A DNA stretch of 13,270 bases from an uncultured Burkholderiales bacterium (GCA_903856995.1 CAIODK010000235.1:1-13270); one strand, 5' to 3'. Positions 1-7,213 are shown, numbered from the stretch's first letter. Translations and numbers: made by a program. Notes: generated by a model from the letters alone, not told the origin.

Positions 1-93
1 GGCAGCAGCACCGTGATTCAAACCATCTGGGCGCGCAACAGCCTCACCGCCAACACAGGCCAATGGCACAGCTGGCATGTACTGCACGATTAA
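1..93 (+). CDS. C-terminal end of an unidentified protein (5' partial)
   Basis: Frame 1 is open from the first base to a TAA at 91-93 and gives 30 residues ending in GQWHSWHVLHD. The stop overlaps the ATG of the pilin gene as TAATG, so the two genes probably share a transcript. Burkholderiales often have minor-pilin or PilY1-type assembly genes just before a pilE gene, so a pilus-assembly protein is plausible by context. The visible tail carries no motif I recognise, so the identity is not established. Confidence 0.55.
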   Translation, partial: GSSTVIQTIWARNSLTANTGQWHSWHVLHD

Positions 94-512
94 TGGGCAC
101 CATGCAACACAACCATTCCTCTCAAGGTTTCACACTCATCGAACTACTCATCGCGCTGGCCTGCGTGGCCACACTTGCCAGTCTTGCGTGGCCCAGCTAC
201 CAAAACTTGATCGTGCGCAGCCAACGCGCACAAGCGCGTGTGTCCTTGCTACAAGCCGCGCATTGGCTAGAGCGCGCCGCCAGCGCCAACGGCAGCTACC
301 CCGTCACTGGCGATGTACCCGCCAGCGTGCTGCAAGTTGAAGGTCAGCGTTACAAGATGAGCGTCACCAGCAGCGCGCAAAGCTTCACGCTCAGCGCGAC
401 GCCTGTGGGGATTCAAACTTCCGATGCCTGTGCAACCTTCACGCTCAACCACCTGGGGGTGCGCGGCGTCCAAGGCGCTAGCCAAACAGCGGCTCAGTGC
501 TGGAGTCGATAA
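93..512 (+). CDS. pilE: Type IV major-pilin-like prepilin (PilE/PilA family)
   Basis: This encodes a type IV pilin subunit that is inserted in the inner membrane, processed by the PilD prepilin peptidase and assembled into a pilus or pseudopilus. The cleavage motif is G|FTLIELL, with Gly12 before the cut and the conserved Glu at mature position 5. A hydrophobic helix follows (about residues 13-36), then a soluble C-terminal domain. Two cysteines near the end, C113 and C136, fit the disulfide that bounds the D-region of pilins. From the ATG at 93, which overlaps the upstream stop, the product has 139 residues and a 12-residue leader. The ATG at 102 would give a more usual 9-residue leader and is equally possible. 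An in-frame ATG at 63 lies inside the previous gene and is unlikely. At 126-127 mature residues it is short for a major pilin and could be a minor pilin. Confidence 0.88.
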   Translation: MGTMQHNHSSQGFTLIELLIALACVATLASLAWPSYQNLIVRSQRAQARVSLLQAAHWLERAASANGSYPVTGDVPASVLQVEGQRYKMSVTSSAQSFTLSATPVGIQTSDACATFTLNHLGVRGVQGASQTAAQCWSR

Positions 513-534
513 GCCAAGCCAAGCCATTCATAAT
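506..534 (+). promoter_or_regulatory. Possible promoter at the pilE-ribD junction
   Basis: TCGATA at 506-511 matches four of six bases of the -35 consensus. It lies 17 bases before CATAAT at 529-534, which matches five of six bases of the -10 consensus. The element overlaps the pilE stop and could let the riboflavin genes be transcribed separately from the pilin. The expected start point falls at or next to the ribD ATG (541), which would give a leaderless or nearly leaderless mRNA. No Shine-Dalgarno sequence is visible before ribD. A tandem pentamer, AAGCC three times, fills part of the spacer (511-525). This is consensus matching by eye only. Confidence 0.25.
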
Positions 535-540
535 TGCGGC

Positions 541-1644
541 ATGAGTTTTTCTGCGCACGACACCCCCTACATGACGCTCGCCTTGGCCTTGGCCCGTGAG
601 TCTTTGTTTTTGACCACGCCCAACCCCCGCGTGGGCTGCATCATCGTCCGTGCTGACGGCAAGGTGCTCGGCAGCGGCCACACCCAACGTGCGGGCGAGG
701 CACATGCCGAGGTCATGGCCTTGCGTGATGCGCAAACCAAAAACAACGATGTCAAAGGTGCAACCGCCTATGTGACGCTAGAGCCCTGCAGCCACCAAGG
801 CCGAACCGGCCCTTGCTGCGATGCGCTCATTCACGCAGGCTTGGCCCGTGTGGTGGTGGCCGTGAACGACCCCAACCCTCAGGTAACTGGTCAAGGCATT
901 GCGCGTTTACGTGCCGCAGGCGTGCAGGTGGATGTGGGCTTGCTCGGTGCAGAGGCCCAAGAGCTCAACATCGGTTTTTTCAAACGCATGACCCAAGGCA
1001 CGCCGTGGGTACGCATGAAAATCGCTGCGTCCCTCGACGGCCAAACCGCACTCAACAACGGCGTGAGCCAATGGATCACCTCGGCCCCTGCGCGTGACGA
1101 TGGCCACGCATGGCGCGCCCGCGCTTGCGCGGTGCTCACTGGCATTGGCACCGTGTTGGAAGACGACCCACGGCTTGACGTGCGTTCCATACCCACACCA
1201 CGCCAGCCCACGCTGGTGGTGATGGACAGCCAGCTCGAAACGCCGCTCACTGCCAAACTGTTTGCGCCACAACGCGCCGTCTGGATTTACTGCGCGGTAG
1301 ACCACCCCGAGCGCCGCACGGCGTTAGAGGCGAAAGGCGCACACGTCATTTGCCTGCCCAACCCCAGCGGCAAGGTGGACCTCGCGGCCATGCTCAAAGA
1401 CTTAGGCCAAAAGCAAATCAACGAGGTGCATGTAGAAGCAGGCCACAAACTCAATGGTTCGCTACTCCGTGACGACTTGGTGGACGAACTGCTCACCTAC
1501 CTCGCGCCACAGTTGATAGGCCAAGGACGAGGCATGACAAATTTGGGGCCGCTCACCCGTTTGAGTGAAGCAAAAGCACTCACGTTTCACGAAGTGACAC
1601 AAATTGGTCCTGATTTACGGATATTGGCTCGCCTTGGGCGGTAA
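541..1644 (+). CDS. ribD: Bifunctional diaminohydroxyphosphoribosylaminopyrimidine deaminase / 5-amino-6-(5-phosphoribosylamino)uracil reductase
   Basis: RibD carries out the second and third steps of riboflavin synthesis in the cytoplasm, a zinc-dependent deamination followed by an NADPH-dependent reduction of the ribose side chain. The 367-residue product has the usual two-domain length. The N-terminal deaminase (about residues 1-147) shows HAE (zinc ligand H55, catalytic E57) and PCSHQGRTGPC (zinc ligands C83 and C92). The C-terminal reductase (about 155-367) shows MKIAASLDGQ, SQWITS, GIGTVLEDDPRL and the EAGHKLNGSLL strand. The start at 541 gives the family's normal N-terminus (FSAHDTPYM). 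An upstream in-frame ATG at 424 lies inside pilE and would add 39 unrelated residues. The gene follows pilE by 28 bases and precedes ribE by 30 bases. Confidence 0.97.
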   Translation: MSFSAHDTPYMTLALALARESLFLTTPNPRVGCIIVRADGKVLGSGHTQRAGEAHAEVMALRDAQTKNNDVKGATAYVTLEPCSHQGRTGPCCDALIHAGLARVVVAVNDPNPQVTGQGIARLRAAGVQVDVGLLGAEAQELNIGFFKRMTQGTPWVRMKIAASLDGQTALNNGVSQWITSAPARDDGHAWRARACAVLTGIGTVLEDDPRLDVRSIPTPRQPTLVVMDSQLETPLTAKLFAPQRAVWIYCAVDHPERRTALEAKGAHVICLPNPSGKVDLAAMLKDLGQKQINEVHVEAGHKLNGSLLRDDLVDELLTYLAPQLIGQGRGMTNLGPLTRLSEAKALTFHEVTQIGPDLRILARLGR

Positions 1645-1674
1645 GCAGCACGTAAACCTGCCAAAATACCCCTC

Positions 1675-2355
1675 ATGTTCACCGGAATCATCACCGGCGT
1701 GGGGCGCATCACCGCTGTCCACGACCTGGGTAGCTCTTTAAACCACGGCAAGCGTCTCACACTGCAGGCGCCGGCTGGGTATCTCGACGACGTCGCACTG
1801 GGGGACAGCATCGCGCTCAACGGCGCTTGCATGACCGTCACCAGCTTCGACCCGAGCACACACACCTTCACCATCGACATCTCTGCTGAATCTCTGGCTC
1901 GCACCAGTGGCTTGGCAGCGCTGGGCCGCGTCAACCTTGAAAAAGCATTGCGTGCCCACGACCGCTTAGGTGGTCACATCGTGTCGGGCCATGTGGACGG
2001 CATCGGCCATGTGAGCCACTTTGCGCAAATCGGCGAGAGCTGGGAGCTGCGCATCATGACCCCCACCGACCTAGCCAAGTACTTGGCCTACAAGGGTTCC
2101 ATCACCATCAATGGGGTTAGCCTCACGGTCAACCAGGTGCAAGACTTCTTCAATGCCGACGGCCCACTGGGCTTGCGCGGCACTGAAGTCAGCATCAACC
2201 TCATCCCTCACACCGTGGACAACACCGCTTTGGGCTCGCTCAAAACGGGTAGCACGGTGAACCTCGAAATTGACACGGTTGCCCGCTACGTTGAACGCAT
2301 GTTGCGTGTTGACGCTTCGCTGGGCGACGCTGCTTCATTGAAAGTCAACGCATGA
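1675..2355 (+). CDS. ribE: Riboflavin synthase, alpha subunit
   Basis: This enzyme catalyses the last step of riboflavin synthesis, dismutation of two 6,7-dimethyl-8-ribityllumazine molecules into riboflavin and the pyrimidine that is recycled to lumazine synthase. The protein (226 residues) begins MFTGIITGVG, the hallmark N-terminus. It holds two tandem lumazine-binding beta-barrel domains of about 95 residues. The first contains LNGACMTV and NLEKALRAHDRLGGHIVSGH; the second contains GSITINGVSLTVN and NLIPHT. The C-terminal helix (about 200-226) is expected to mediate trimer formation. The gene is called ribC in E. coli and ribE in many other bacteria. Its final four bases overlap the start of the next gene (ATGA at 2352-2355), which suggests translational coupling. 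No strong ribosome binding site is visible. Confidence 0.96.
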   Translation: MFTGIITGVGRITAVHDLGSSLNHGKRLTLQAPAGYLDDVALGDSIALNGACMTVTSFDPSTHTFTIDISAESLARTSGLAALGRVNLEKALRAHDRLGGHIVSGHVDGIGHVSHFAQIGESWELRIMTPTDLAKYLAYKGSITINGVSLTVNQVQDFFNADGPLGLRGTEVSINLIPHTVDNTALGSLKTGSTVNLEIDTVARYVERMLRVDASLGDAASLKVNA

Positions 2356-3485
2356 GTACCGCCAACGCAACAGGCCAAGCGCCTGTCAACATTTCCCCCG
2401 TCGAAGACATCGTGTCCGACATGAAGGCAGGTCGCATCGTCATTTTGGTGGACGAAGAAGACCGCGAGAACGAAGGTGACTTGGTGTTGGCGTCTGACCA
2501 CGTTACCCCCGAAGCCATCAACTTCATGGCCCGTTTTGGCCGCGGCTTGATCTGCCTCACACTCACCCGCGAACGCTGCGAATATCTGAAGTTGCCACCC
2601 ATGGCGGCTAGCAACGGCACGGTGTTCAGTACTGCATTCACGATCTCCATCGAAGCCGCTGAGGGCGTCACCACGGGCATCTCTGCCGCTGACCGCTCAC
2701 ACACCATCGAAGTGGCCGTGGCTAAGGCCACCCTTCCCACCGACTTGGTGCAGCCCGGCCACGTCTTCCCCCTGCAAGCCGTCGACGGTGGTGTGCTCAT
2801 GCGCGCAGGCCACACCGAAGCGGGCTGCGACTTGGCCGCCATGGCCGGCTGCTCGGCCTCTTCCGTGATTTGCGAAATCATGAAAGACGACGGCACCATG
2901 GCCCGTCTGCCTGATCTGCAAATTTTTGCGGCCGAACACGGCTTGAAGATCGGCACCATTGCCGACCTCATTGCCTACCGCAGCCGCAACGAATCGTTGG
3001 TGCACAAAGTGGGCTCTCGCACCATGCACACCGCGCACGGCGAGTTCACGGCCAACGCCTACAAAGACATGACCAGCGGCGCTGTGCACATGGCGCTCGT
3101 CAAAGGCGCATGGGGCGCTGAGAACGAAGTGCTGGCCCGCGTGCACGAGCCGCTGTCCGTGCTCGACGCCCTCGAACCCAACCGCGTCATGCACTCATGG
3201 GGCTTGGACGCGGCGCTGCAACGCATCAGCACGGAAGGTACAGGCGTGGTGGTGTTGCTGAATTGCGGCGAAAGTGGCGAACAACTGCTCTCGCAATTCG
3301 ACGGCACAGCTCGCTCCGCGCACGGCCCCGAACGCGGCCGCATGGACCTGCGCAGCTACGGTGTGGGCGCGCAAATTTTGCGCGACTGCGGCGTCCAAAA
3401 AATGCGCCTCATGGGCAACCCCCGCCGCATGCCCAGCATGACGGGCTACGGACTTGAAATCACGGGCTACCTGTCCAAAGAATAA
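2352..3485 (+). CDS. ribB: 3,4-dihydroxy-2-butanone 4-phosphate synthase with a degenerate GTP cyclohydrolase II-like domain (RibBX type)
   Basis: The N-terminal half (about residues 12-207) is a complete DHBP synthase, which converts ribulose 5-phosphate to the four-carbon unit of lumazine. It shows EDRENEGDLV (metal and substrate acidic residues), FGRGLICLTL, GVTTGISAADR, RAGHTEAGCD (H154) and EIMKDDGTMAR. The C-terminal half (about 208-377) has the fold pattern of GTP cyclohydrolase II, including RVHEPL, DLRSYGVGAQIL and RLMGNPRR. It lacks the three zinc cysteines (usual C-x10-C-x-C) and the RGIGL segment, which reads CGESGEQLL here. It is therefore unlikely to hydrolyse GTP. This matches the proteobacterial RibBX variant, in which only the RibB half is active and the second domain has no settled role. 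Automatic annotation would probably call it bifunctional ribBA. It overlaps ribE by four bases. Confidence 0.93.
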   Translation: MSTANATGQAPVNISPVEDIVSDMKAGRIVILVDEEDRENEGDLVLASDHVTPEAINFMARFGRGLICLTLTRERCEYLKLPPMAASNGTVFSTAFTISIEAAEGVTTGISAADRSHTIEVAVAKATLPTDLVQPGHVFPLQAVDGGVLMRAGHTEAGCDLAAMAGCSASSVICEIMKDDGTMARLPDLQIFAAEHGLKIGTIADLIAYRSRNESLVHKVGSRTMHTAHGEFTANAYKDMTSGAVHMALVKGAWGAENEVLARVHEPLSVLDALEPNRVMHSWGLDAALQRISTEGTGVVVLLNCGESGEQLLSQFDGTARSAHGPERGRMDLRSYGVGAQILRDCGVQKMRLMGNPRRMPSMTGYGLEITGYLSKE

Positions 3486-3503
3486 AACCATCAAAGAATA
3501 AAA
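3476..3503 (+). repeat. Short direct repeat spanning the ribB stop and ribH leader
   Basis: CAAAGAATAAAA occurs at 3476-3487, covering the last codons and stop of the ribB-type gene. It occurs again at 3492-3503, ending just before the ribH ATG at 3507. The copies are 16 bases apart start to start. A small tandem duplication is the simplest origin. The second copy places an AAAGAA tract where a weak ribosome binding site for ribH would lie. Confidence 0.7.
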
Positions 3504-3506
3504 ACT

Positions 3507-3980
3507 ATGTTTGTCTCTAACCTCGCATCCACCACCACGCTAGACGGCAGCGCGCTGAAAATTGGCATCGTCCAAGCACGCTTCAACGACGACATCACCC
3601 ACGCATTGGCCACCGCCTGCATCGCCGAACTCAAAGCGATGGGCGTGGCGGACGACCGCATCACCCACGTGCATGTGCCAGGCGCTCTCGAAGTGCCGCT
3701 GGCCTTGCAAGCGCTCGCGCAAATTGAAGACCCAGAACCGTTCAGCGCGCTCATCGCGTTGGGCTGCATCATCCGTGGCGAGACCTACCACTTTGAATTG
3801 GTCGCCAACGAATCCGGCGCGGGCGTCACCCGTGTGGCCATGGACTATCACATTCCCATCGCCAACGCCATCATCACCACCGAAGACTTGGCACAAGCTG
3901 TGGCCCGTCAATCCGACAAAGGCCGTGACGCTGCACGCGTAGCCGTAGAAATGGCCCTGTTGCTGGAGAAATTGGCATGA
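3507..3980 (+). CDS. ribH: 6,7-dimethyl-8-ribityllumazine synthase
   Basis: Lumazine synthase condenses 5-amino-6-ribitylamino-uracil with 3,4-dihydroxy-2-butanone 4-phosphate, the product of the preceding gene. The 157-residue protein has the family's usual length and order of motifs. These are KIGIVQARFN near residue 18, VPGALEVPLAL near 57 (substrate loop), GCIIRGETYHFE near 86 with the catalytic-position His95, and the C-terminal DKGRDAARVAVEMA helix. Members form pentamers that can assemble into icosahedral 60-mers or decamers. The assembly state cannot be told from this sequence. The gene sits 21 bases after the ribB-type gene. Its last four bases overlap the nusB start (ATGA at 3977-3980), a pairing common in proteobacteria. 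Confidence 0.97.
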   Translation: MFVSNLASTTTLDGSALKIGIVQARFNDDITHALATACIAELKAMGVADDRITHVHVPGALEVPLALQALAQIEDPEPFSALIALGCIIRGETYHFELVANESGAGVTRVAMDYHIPIANAIITTEDLAQAVARQSDKGRDAARVAVEMALLLEKLA

Positions 3981-4480
3981 GCGAGAACACCTTGAAAACA
4001 GAAGAAAAAGTGCCACGCAAGAGTGCTGCCAAATCTGGGCGTAGTCGCTCGCGTGAGTTTGCCTTGCAAGGCCTCTACCAATTCTTGGTCGGCCAAAATG
4101 AAGCTGCCGACATTGATCTGTTTACCCGCGACTTGAGCGGCTTCAACAAATCTGATTCTGTGCATTACGACGCACTGCTGTATGGCTGCATCGAACAACG
4201 CGAAATATTGGACGCTTTAATTGAACCCCTGCTCGATCGCAAGTTCAACGAAATCTCCCCGATTGAACACGCGGTGATGTGGATGGGGGCATATGAATTT
4301 CAGCACTGCATCGACGTGCCATGGCGCGTGGTGATGAACGAATACATCGAGCTCGCCAAATCATTTGGCGGCACCGATGGCCACAAGTATGTGAACGGTG
4401 TGCTCAACGGCTTAGCACCTCAGTTGCGCACCCTCGAAGTGCAGGCAGACCGAGCCAAAGGCAAACCGCGCCACGAATGA
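3977..4480 (+). CDS. nusB: Transcription antitermination factor NusB
   Basis: NusB binds boxA RNA together with NusE (ribosomal protein S10) and supports antitermination, chiefly of rRNA operons. The 167-residue protein is all-helical in pattern. It has the RNA-binding N-terminal basic segment (SAAKSGRSRSREFALQGLYQ, about residues 16-35) and the conserved C-terminal block with EISPIEHAVMWMGAYE and FGGTDGHKYVNGVLN. An extra basic, Lys-rich N-terminus (first about 20 residues) and a charged tail make it somewhat longer than the E. coli protein. Its ATG overlaps the ribH stop and its TGA overlaps the next gene's ATG, so it is probably translated from the riboflavin transcript and coupled on both sides. 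Confidence 0.96.
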   Translation: MSENTLKTEEKVPRKSAAKSGRSRSREFALQGLYQFLVGQNEAADIDLFTRDLSGFNKSDSVHYDALLYGCIEQREILDALIEPLLDRKFNEISPIEHAVMWMGAYEFQHCIDVPWRVVMNEYIELAKSFGGTDGHKYVNGVLNGLAPQLRTLEVQADRAKGKPRHE

Positions 4481-5664
4481 TGAAGATCGCACAGCGCGCT
4501 CAGCGCATAGAACCTTTCTATGTGATGGAAGTCGCCAAAGCAGCGGCTGAACGCGCAGCCTTGGTGGCGCATACCGATGCGCCCATGATTTTCTTGAACA
4601 TCGGCGAGCCCGATTTCACCGCACCGCCCTTGGTACAAGAAGCGGCCGCACGGGCCGTGTACGACGGTGTCACGCAATACACGCCGGCGCTGGGTATCCC
4701 AGAGTTACGCGAGCACATCAGCGCTTGGTACAGCACACGTTTTGGCGTGAATGTGCCAGCACGGCGCATCGTCATCACCGCAGGTGCCTCTGCCGCGCTG
4801 CAGTTGGCATGCTTGGCCTTGATTGAGGCAGGCGATGACGTGCTGATGCCCGACCCCAGCTACCCCTGCAACCGTCAGTTTGTGAGTGCAGCTGAAGGCC
4901 GCGCCGTGCTAGTGCCGACCACCGCAGAACAGCGTTTTCAGCTCAGTGCGGAACAAGTGCGTGCGCATTGGACGCCACAGACACGTGGCGTCTTATTGGC
5001 CTCCCCATCAAACCCAACCGGCACCTCCATCCACCCCGACGAGCTGCGCGCCATTCACAACGAGGTGTCGCACCGAGGTGGCACCACGTTGATTGACGAA
5101 ATTTATTTGGGCCTGAGCTACGACGCTGAGTTTGGCCAATCGGCACTCGGCATCGACGACCAGATCATCAGCATCAACAGCTTCAGCAAATACTTCAACA
5201 TGACGGGCTGGCGTTTGGGCTGGCTGGTGGTACCCGATGCCTTGGTGCCAGTGATGGAGCGATTGGCGCAAAACCTATTCATCTGTGCCAGCACCATCGC
5301 GCAGCACGCCGCACTGGCATGCTTTGAAGCCGAGAGCATGGCTGAGTACGAACGCCGCCGCACCGAATTCAAAGCTCGCCGCGACTACTTTGTGCCCGCC
5401 CTCAACGCGCTGGGCTTGACCGTGCCCGTGATGCCCGATGGTGCGTTTTACGCATGGGCCGACTGCACGGCAGCGGCTGACAAACTGGGCGTCAAAGGCA
5501 GCTGGGACTTCGCCTTTGAAGTGATGCGCCAAACCAACCTCGCCATTACCCCTGGGCGCGACTTTGGCCACGCCGACACCTCGCGCTTTGTGCGCCTCTC
5601 CACCGCCCGCTCGTTGCCAGAGTTGCAAGCCGCGGCGTCCCGTTTGCAAACCTTGTTGGGCTAA
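4477..5664 (+). CDS. Pyridoxal phosphate-dependent aminotransferase, class I/II (fold type I)
   Basis: This 395-residue cytoplasmic enzyme has the full class I/II aminotransferase pattern. It shows LNIGEPDF near residue 40 (substrate glycine loop), TAGASAALQL near 101 (phosphate loop), PSNPTG with Asn179, DEIYLGLSY with Asp207 against the pyridine nitrogen, and SFSKYFNMTGWRLGW with the Schiff-base Lys238 and Arg246. Arg373 in FVRLSTARSLPEL should bind the substrate carboxylate. It resembles the aspartate/alanine aminotransferase branch, but the amino donor and acceptor cannot be fixed from sequence alone. No transaminase is needed in the riboflavin pathway, so the link with ribH-nusB is probably positional. 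The start at 4477 overlaps the nusB stop (ATGATG, with a second ATG at 4480). An upstream in-frame ATG at 4321 lies wholly inside nusB and would add 52 residues that do not look like this family. Confidence 0.92.
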   Translation: MMKIAQRAQRIEPFYVMEVAKAAAERAALVAHTDAPMIFLNIGEPDFTAPPLVQEAAARAVYDGVTQYTPALGIPELREHISAWYSTRFGVNVPARRIVITAGASAALQLACLALIEAGDDVLMPDPSYPCNRQFVSAAEGRAVLVPTTAEQRFQLSAEQVRAHWTPQTRGVLLASPSNPTGTSIHPDELRAIHNEVSHRGGTTLIDEIYLGLSYDAEFGQSALGIDDQIISINSFSKYFNMTGWRLGWLVVPDALVPVMERLAQNLFICASTIAQHAALACFEAESMAEYERRRTEFKARRDYFVPALNALGLTVPVMPDGAFYAWADCTAAADKLGVKGSWDFAFEVMRQTNLAITPGRDFGHADTSRFVRLSTARSLPELQAAASRLQTLLG

Positions 5665-5667
5665 CCC

Positions 5668-6066
5668 ATGCGCACCGTTTTTGAACACCCCATCCGCGTT
5701 TACTGGGAAGACACCGATGCCGGTGGCATCGTGTTCTACGCTAACTACCTTAAGTTCTTTGAGCGCGCCCGTACCGAGTGGCTGCGCGCACTCGGCATCG
5801 GCCAACACGCGCTGCGCGAGGCAACCGGTGGCATGTTTGTGGTGAGTGAAACCACCGTCAAATACCACCGCCCCGCCAAACTCGACGACGTGCTCCGCGT
5901 CACCGCCAGCATGGCAGAAGGTGGCCGCGCCAGCCTCGTCATCGCCCAACAAGCCTGGCTTGGTGAAACTTTGCTTTGCGAAGGCACGATTCGTATTGGT
6001 TGGGTCGATGCCGCCACCATGAAGCCTGCGAGAATCCCCTCTTCTGTATTGGAATGCCTGACATGA
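5668..6066 (+). CDS. ybgC: Tol-Pal system-associated acyl-CoA thioesterase
   Basis: YbgC is a small hotdog-fold thioesterase acting on acyl-CoA or acyl-carrier-protein thioesters at the inner membrane side. It is usually the first gene of tol-pal clusters and has been linked to phospholipid metabolism. The 132-residue protein has the normal length and the signature WEDTDAGGIVFYANYLKFFE at residues 13-32, with the catalytic-position Asp17, followed by RARTEWLRALG. Enterobacterial homologues usually have His where this one has Tyr24 (VFYANY against VYHASY). The gene starts 3 bases after the aminotransferase stop. It ends in an ATGA overlap with tolQ (6063-6066), so it belongs to the tol transcription unit. 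Confidence 0.94.
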   Translation: MRTVFEHPIRVYWEDTDAGGIVFYANYLKFFERARTEWLRALGIGQHALREATGGMFVVSETTVKYHRPAKLDDVLRVTASMAEGGRASLVIAQQAWLGETLLCEGTIRIGWVDAATMKPARIPSSVLECLT

Positions 6067-6752
6067 CACAAGACTTTTCCATCGTTCATTTGTTGCTCAA
6101 CGCCAGTTGGGTCGTGCAAGTTGTGGTGCTAATGCTGATGGGCGTTTCCATCACCAGTTGGGCCGTGATTTTTCGAAAAATGGGCTCTATCAAACGCATC
6201 AAAGAACTCAACGAAGAGTTCGAGCGCGACTTTTGGTCTGGCACCAGCTTGAACGAGTTGTTCGCCGCTGCGGCACAAAATGCCAAGAGCTCGGGGCCTA
6301 TGGAACGCATCTTCGCCAGTGGCATGCGCGAATACCAAAAACTTCGTGAACGCCGCATCAACGACAGCAGCGCTTTGATGGACGGTGCACGCCGCGCCAT
6401 GCGCGCGAGCTACCAACGCGAGATGGATGCGATTGAATCCAACTTGTCGATGCTTGCCTCCGTAGGCTCGGTGTCCCCTTATGTCGGCTTGTTTGGCACG
6501 GTATGGGGCATCATGCATGCCTTCACGGGTTTGGCTGGCATGCAACAAGTGACCCTCGCCAAAGTCGCGCCCGGCATTGCCGAAGCTCTGGTGGCCACAG
6601 CCATTGGTTTATTCGCCGCGATTCCAGCCGTGTTGGCCTACAACCGCTTTTCACGCGACATTGACCGCGTGTCCATCAAGTTGGAAACCTTCATCGAAGA
6701 ATTCAGCAACATCTTGCAGCGCAACGTCAGCGCCAGCACGATGGCCCACTAA
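6063..6752 (+). CDS. tolQ: Tol-Pal system proton channel subunit TolQ
   Basis: TolQ belongs to the ExbB/MotA family. With TolR it forms the inner-membrane proton channel that energises TolA for outer-membrane constriction at division. The 229-residue protein has the expected three membrane segments, at about residues 15-37, 131-155 and 168-193, separated by a long cytoplasmic loop. Between the last two segments is the conserved VSPYVGLFGTVWGIMHAF stretch, followed by APGIAEALVATAIGLFAAIPAV. The start at 6063 overlaps the ybgC stop by four bases. An in-frame ATG at 5976 lies inside ybgC and would add a hydrophilic, Cys- and His-containing extension unlike the family. The gene is followed 14 bases later by tolR. 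Confidence 0.96.
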   Translation: MTQDFSIVHLLLNASWVVQVVVLMLMGVSITSWAVIFRKMGSIKRIKELNEEFERDFWSGTSLNELFAAAAQNAKSSGPMERIFASGMREYQKLRERRINDSSALMDGARRAMRASYQREMDAIESNLSMLASVGSVSPYVGLFGTVWGIMHAFTGLAGMQQVTLAKVAPGIAEALVATAIGLFAAIPAVLAYNRFSRDIDRVSIKLETFIEEFSNILQRNVSASTMAH

Positions 6753-6755
6753 GCC

Positions 6756-6760
6756 GGAGA
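6756..6760 (+). promoter_or_regulatory. Ribosome binding site of tolR
   Basis: GGAGA lies 6-7 bases before the tolR ATG (6767), in the short gap after tolQ. It is one of the few clear Shine-Dalgarno sequences on the + strand of this window and supports the tolR start. Confidence 0.7.
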
Positions 6761-6766
6761 CGCAGC

Positions 6767-7198
6767 ATGGCTTCTATCACTCCTCGCTCGGGTCGTGGCC
6801 GCCGCGCCATGAACGACATCAACATGGTGCCTTTCATTGACGTGATGTTGGTCTTGCTCATCATCTTCATGGTGACCGCACCGCTCATTTCCCCCAGCGT
6901 GATTGATTTGCCCAGTGTGGGCAAAGCATCCACGGTGCCGGACCAAGTGATTCACATCGAAATCAGCAAGGAAGAGCGCATCACCGTGAAAAGCACAGGC
7001 ACGGTCGCCAAAACGATCAGCAGCACCCTGACGGGCTTGGCACGAGATGTACGCGAACTGCAGGGCGAAACCTCACAAGGGCCCGTGGTGATCACGGCAG
7101 ACCGAACCATCAAGTATGAAACCGTGGTGAAGGCCATGGACACCTTGCAACGCGCGGGCGTGCAACGCGTGGGCCTGTCGGTTCAGTTGGTGGATTGA
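6767..7198 (+). CDS. tolR: Tol-Pal system protein TolR
   Basis: TolR is the ExbD-family partner of TolQ. The 143-residue protein has a short basic cytoplasmic N-terminus (SGRGRRAMNDINMVPFID). A single membrane segment follows at about residues 21-42, carrying the proton-relaying Asp25 in VPFIDVMLVLLIIFMVTAPL. The periplasmic domain (about 43-143) contains VVITADRTIKYE and ends with AGVQRVGLSVQ, both typical of TolR. The length matches the E. coli protein (142 residues). The start is supported by GGAGA 6-7 bases upstream. tolA begins 15 bases downstream. Confidence 0.96.
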   Translation: MASITPRSGRGRRAMNDINMVPFIDVMLVLLIIFMVTAPLISPSVIDLPSVGKASTVPDQVIHIEISKEERITVKSTGTVAKTISSTLTGLARDVRELQGETSQGPVVITADRTIKYETVVKAMDTLQRAGVQRVGLSVQLVD

Positions 7199-7213
7199 TT
7201 TTCTGTTTGAGTC

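Noticed and set aside
424..540. Upstream in-frame ATG that would extend RibD by 39 residues
   Set aside because: It lies inside pilE, and the added residues are the pilin coding region in another frame. The ATG at 541 gives the normal RibD N-terminus.
513..540. FMN riboswitch (RFN element) before the riboflavin genes
   Set aside because: The gap is only 28 bases and none of the conserved RFN segments are present here or before ribE, the ribB-type gene or ribH.
5275..6069. A 264-codon - strand open frame across the aminotransferase end and ybgC
   Set aside because: It covers two well-supported genes in opposite sense, spans their junction, and shows no domain pattern.
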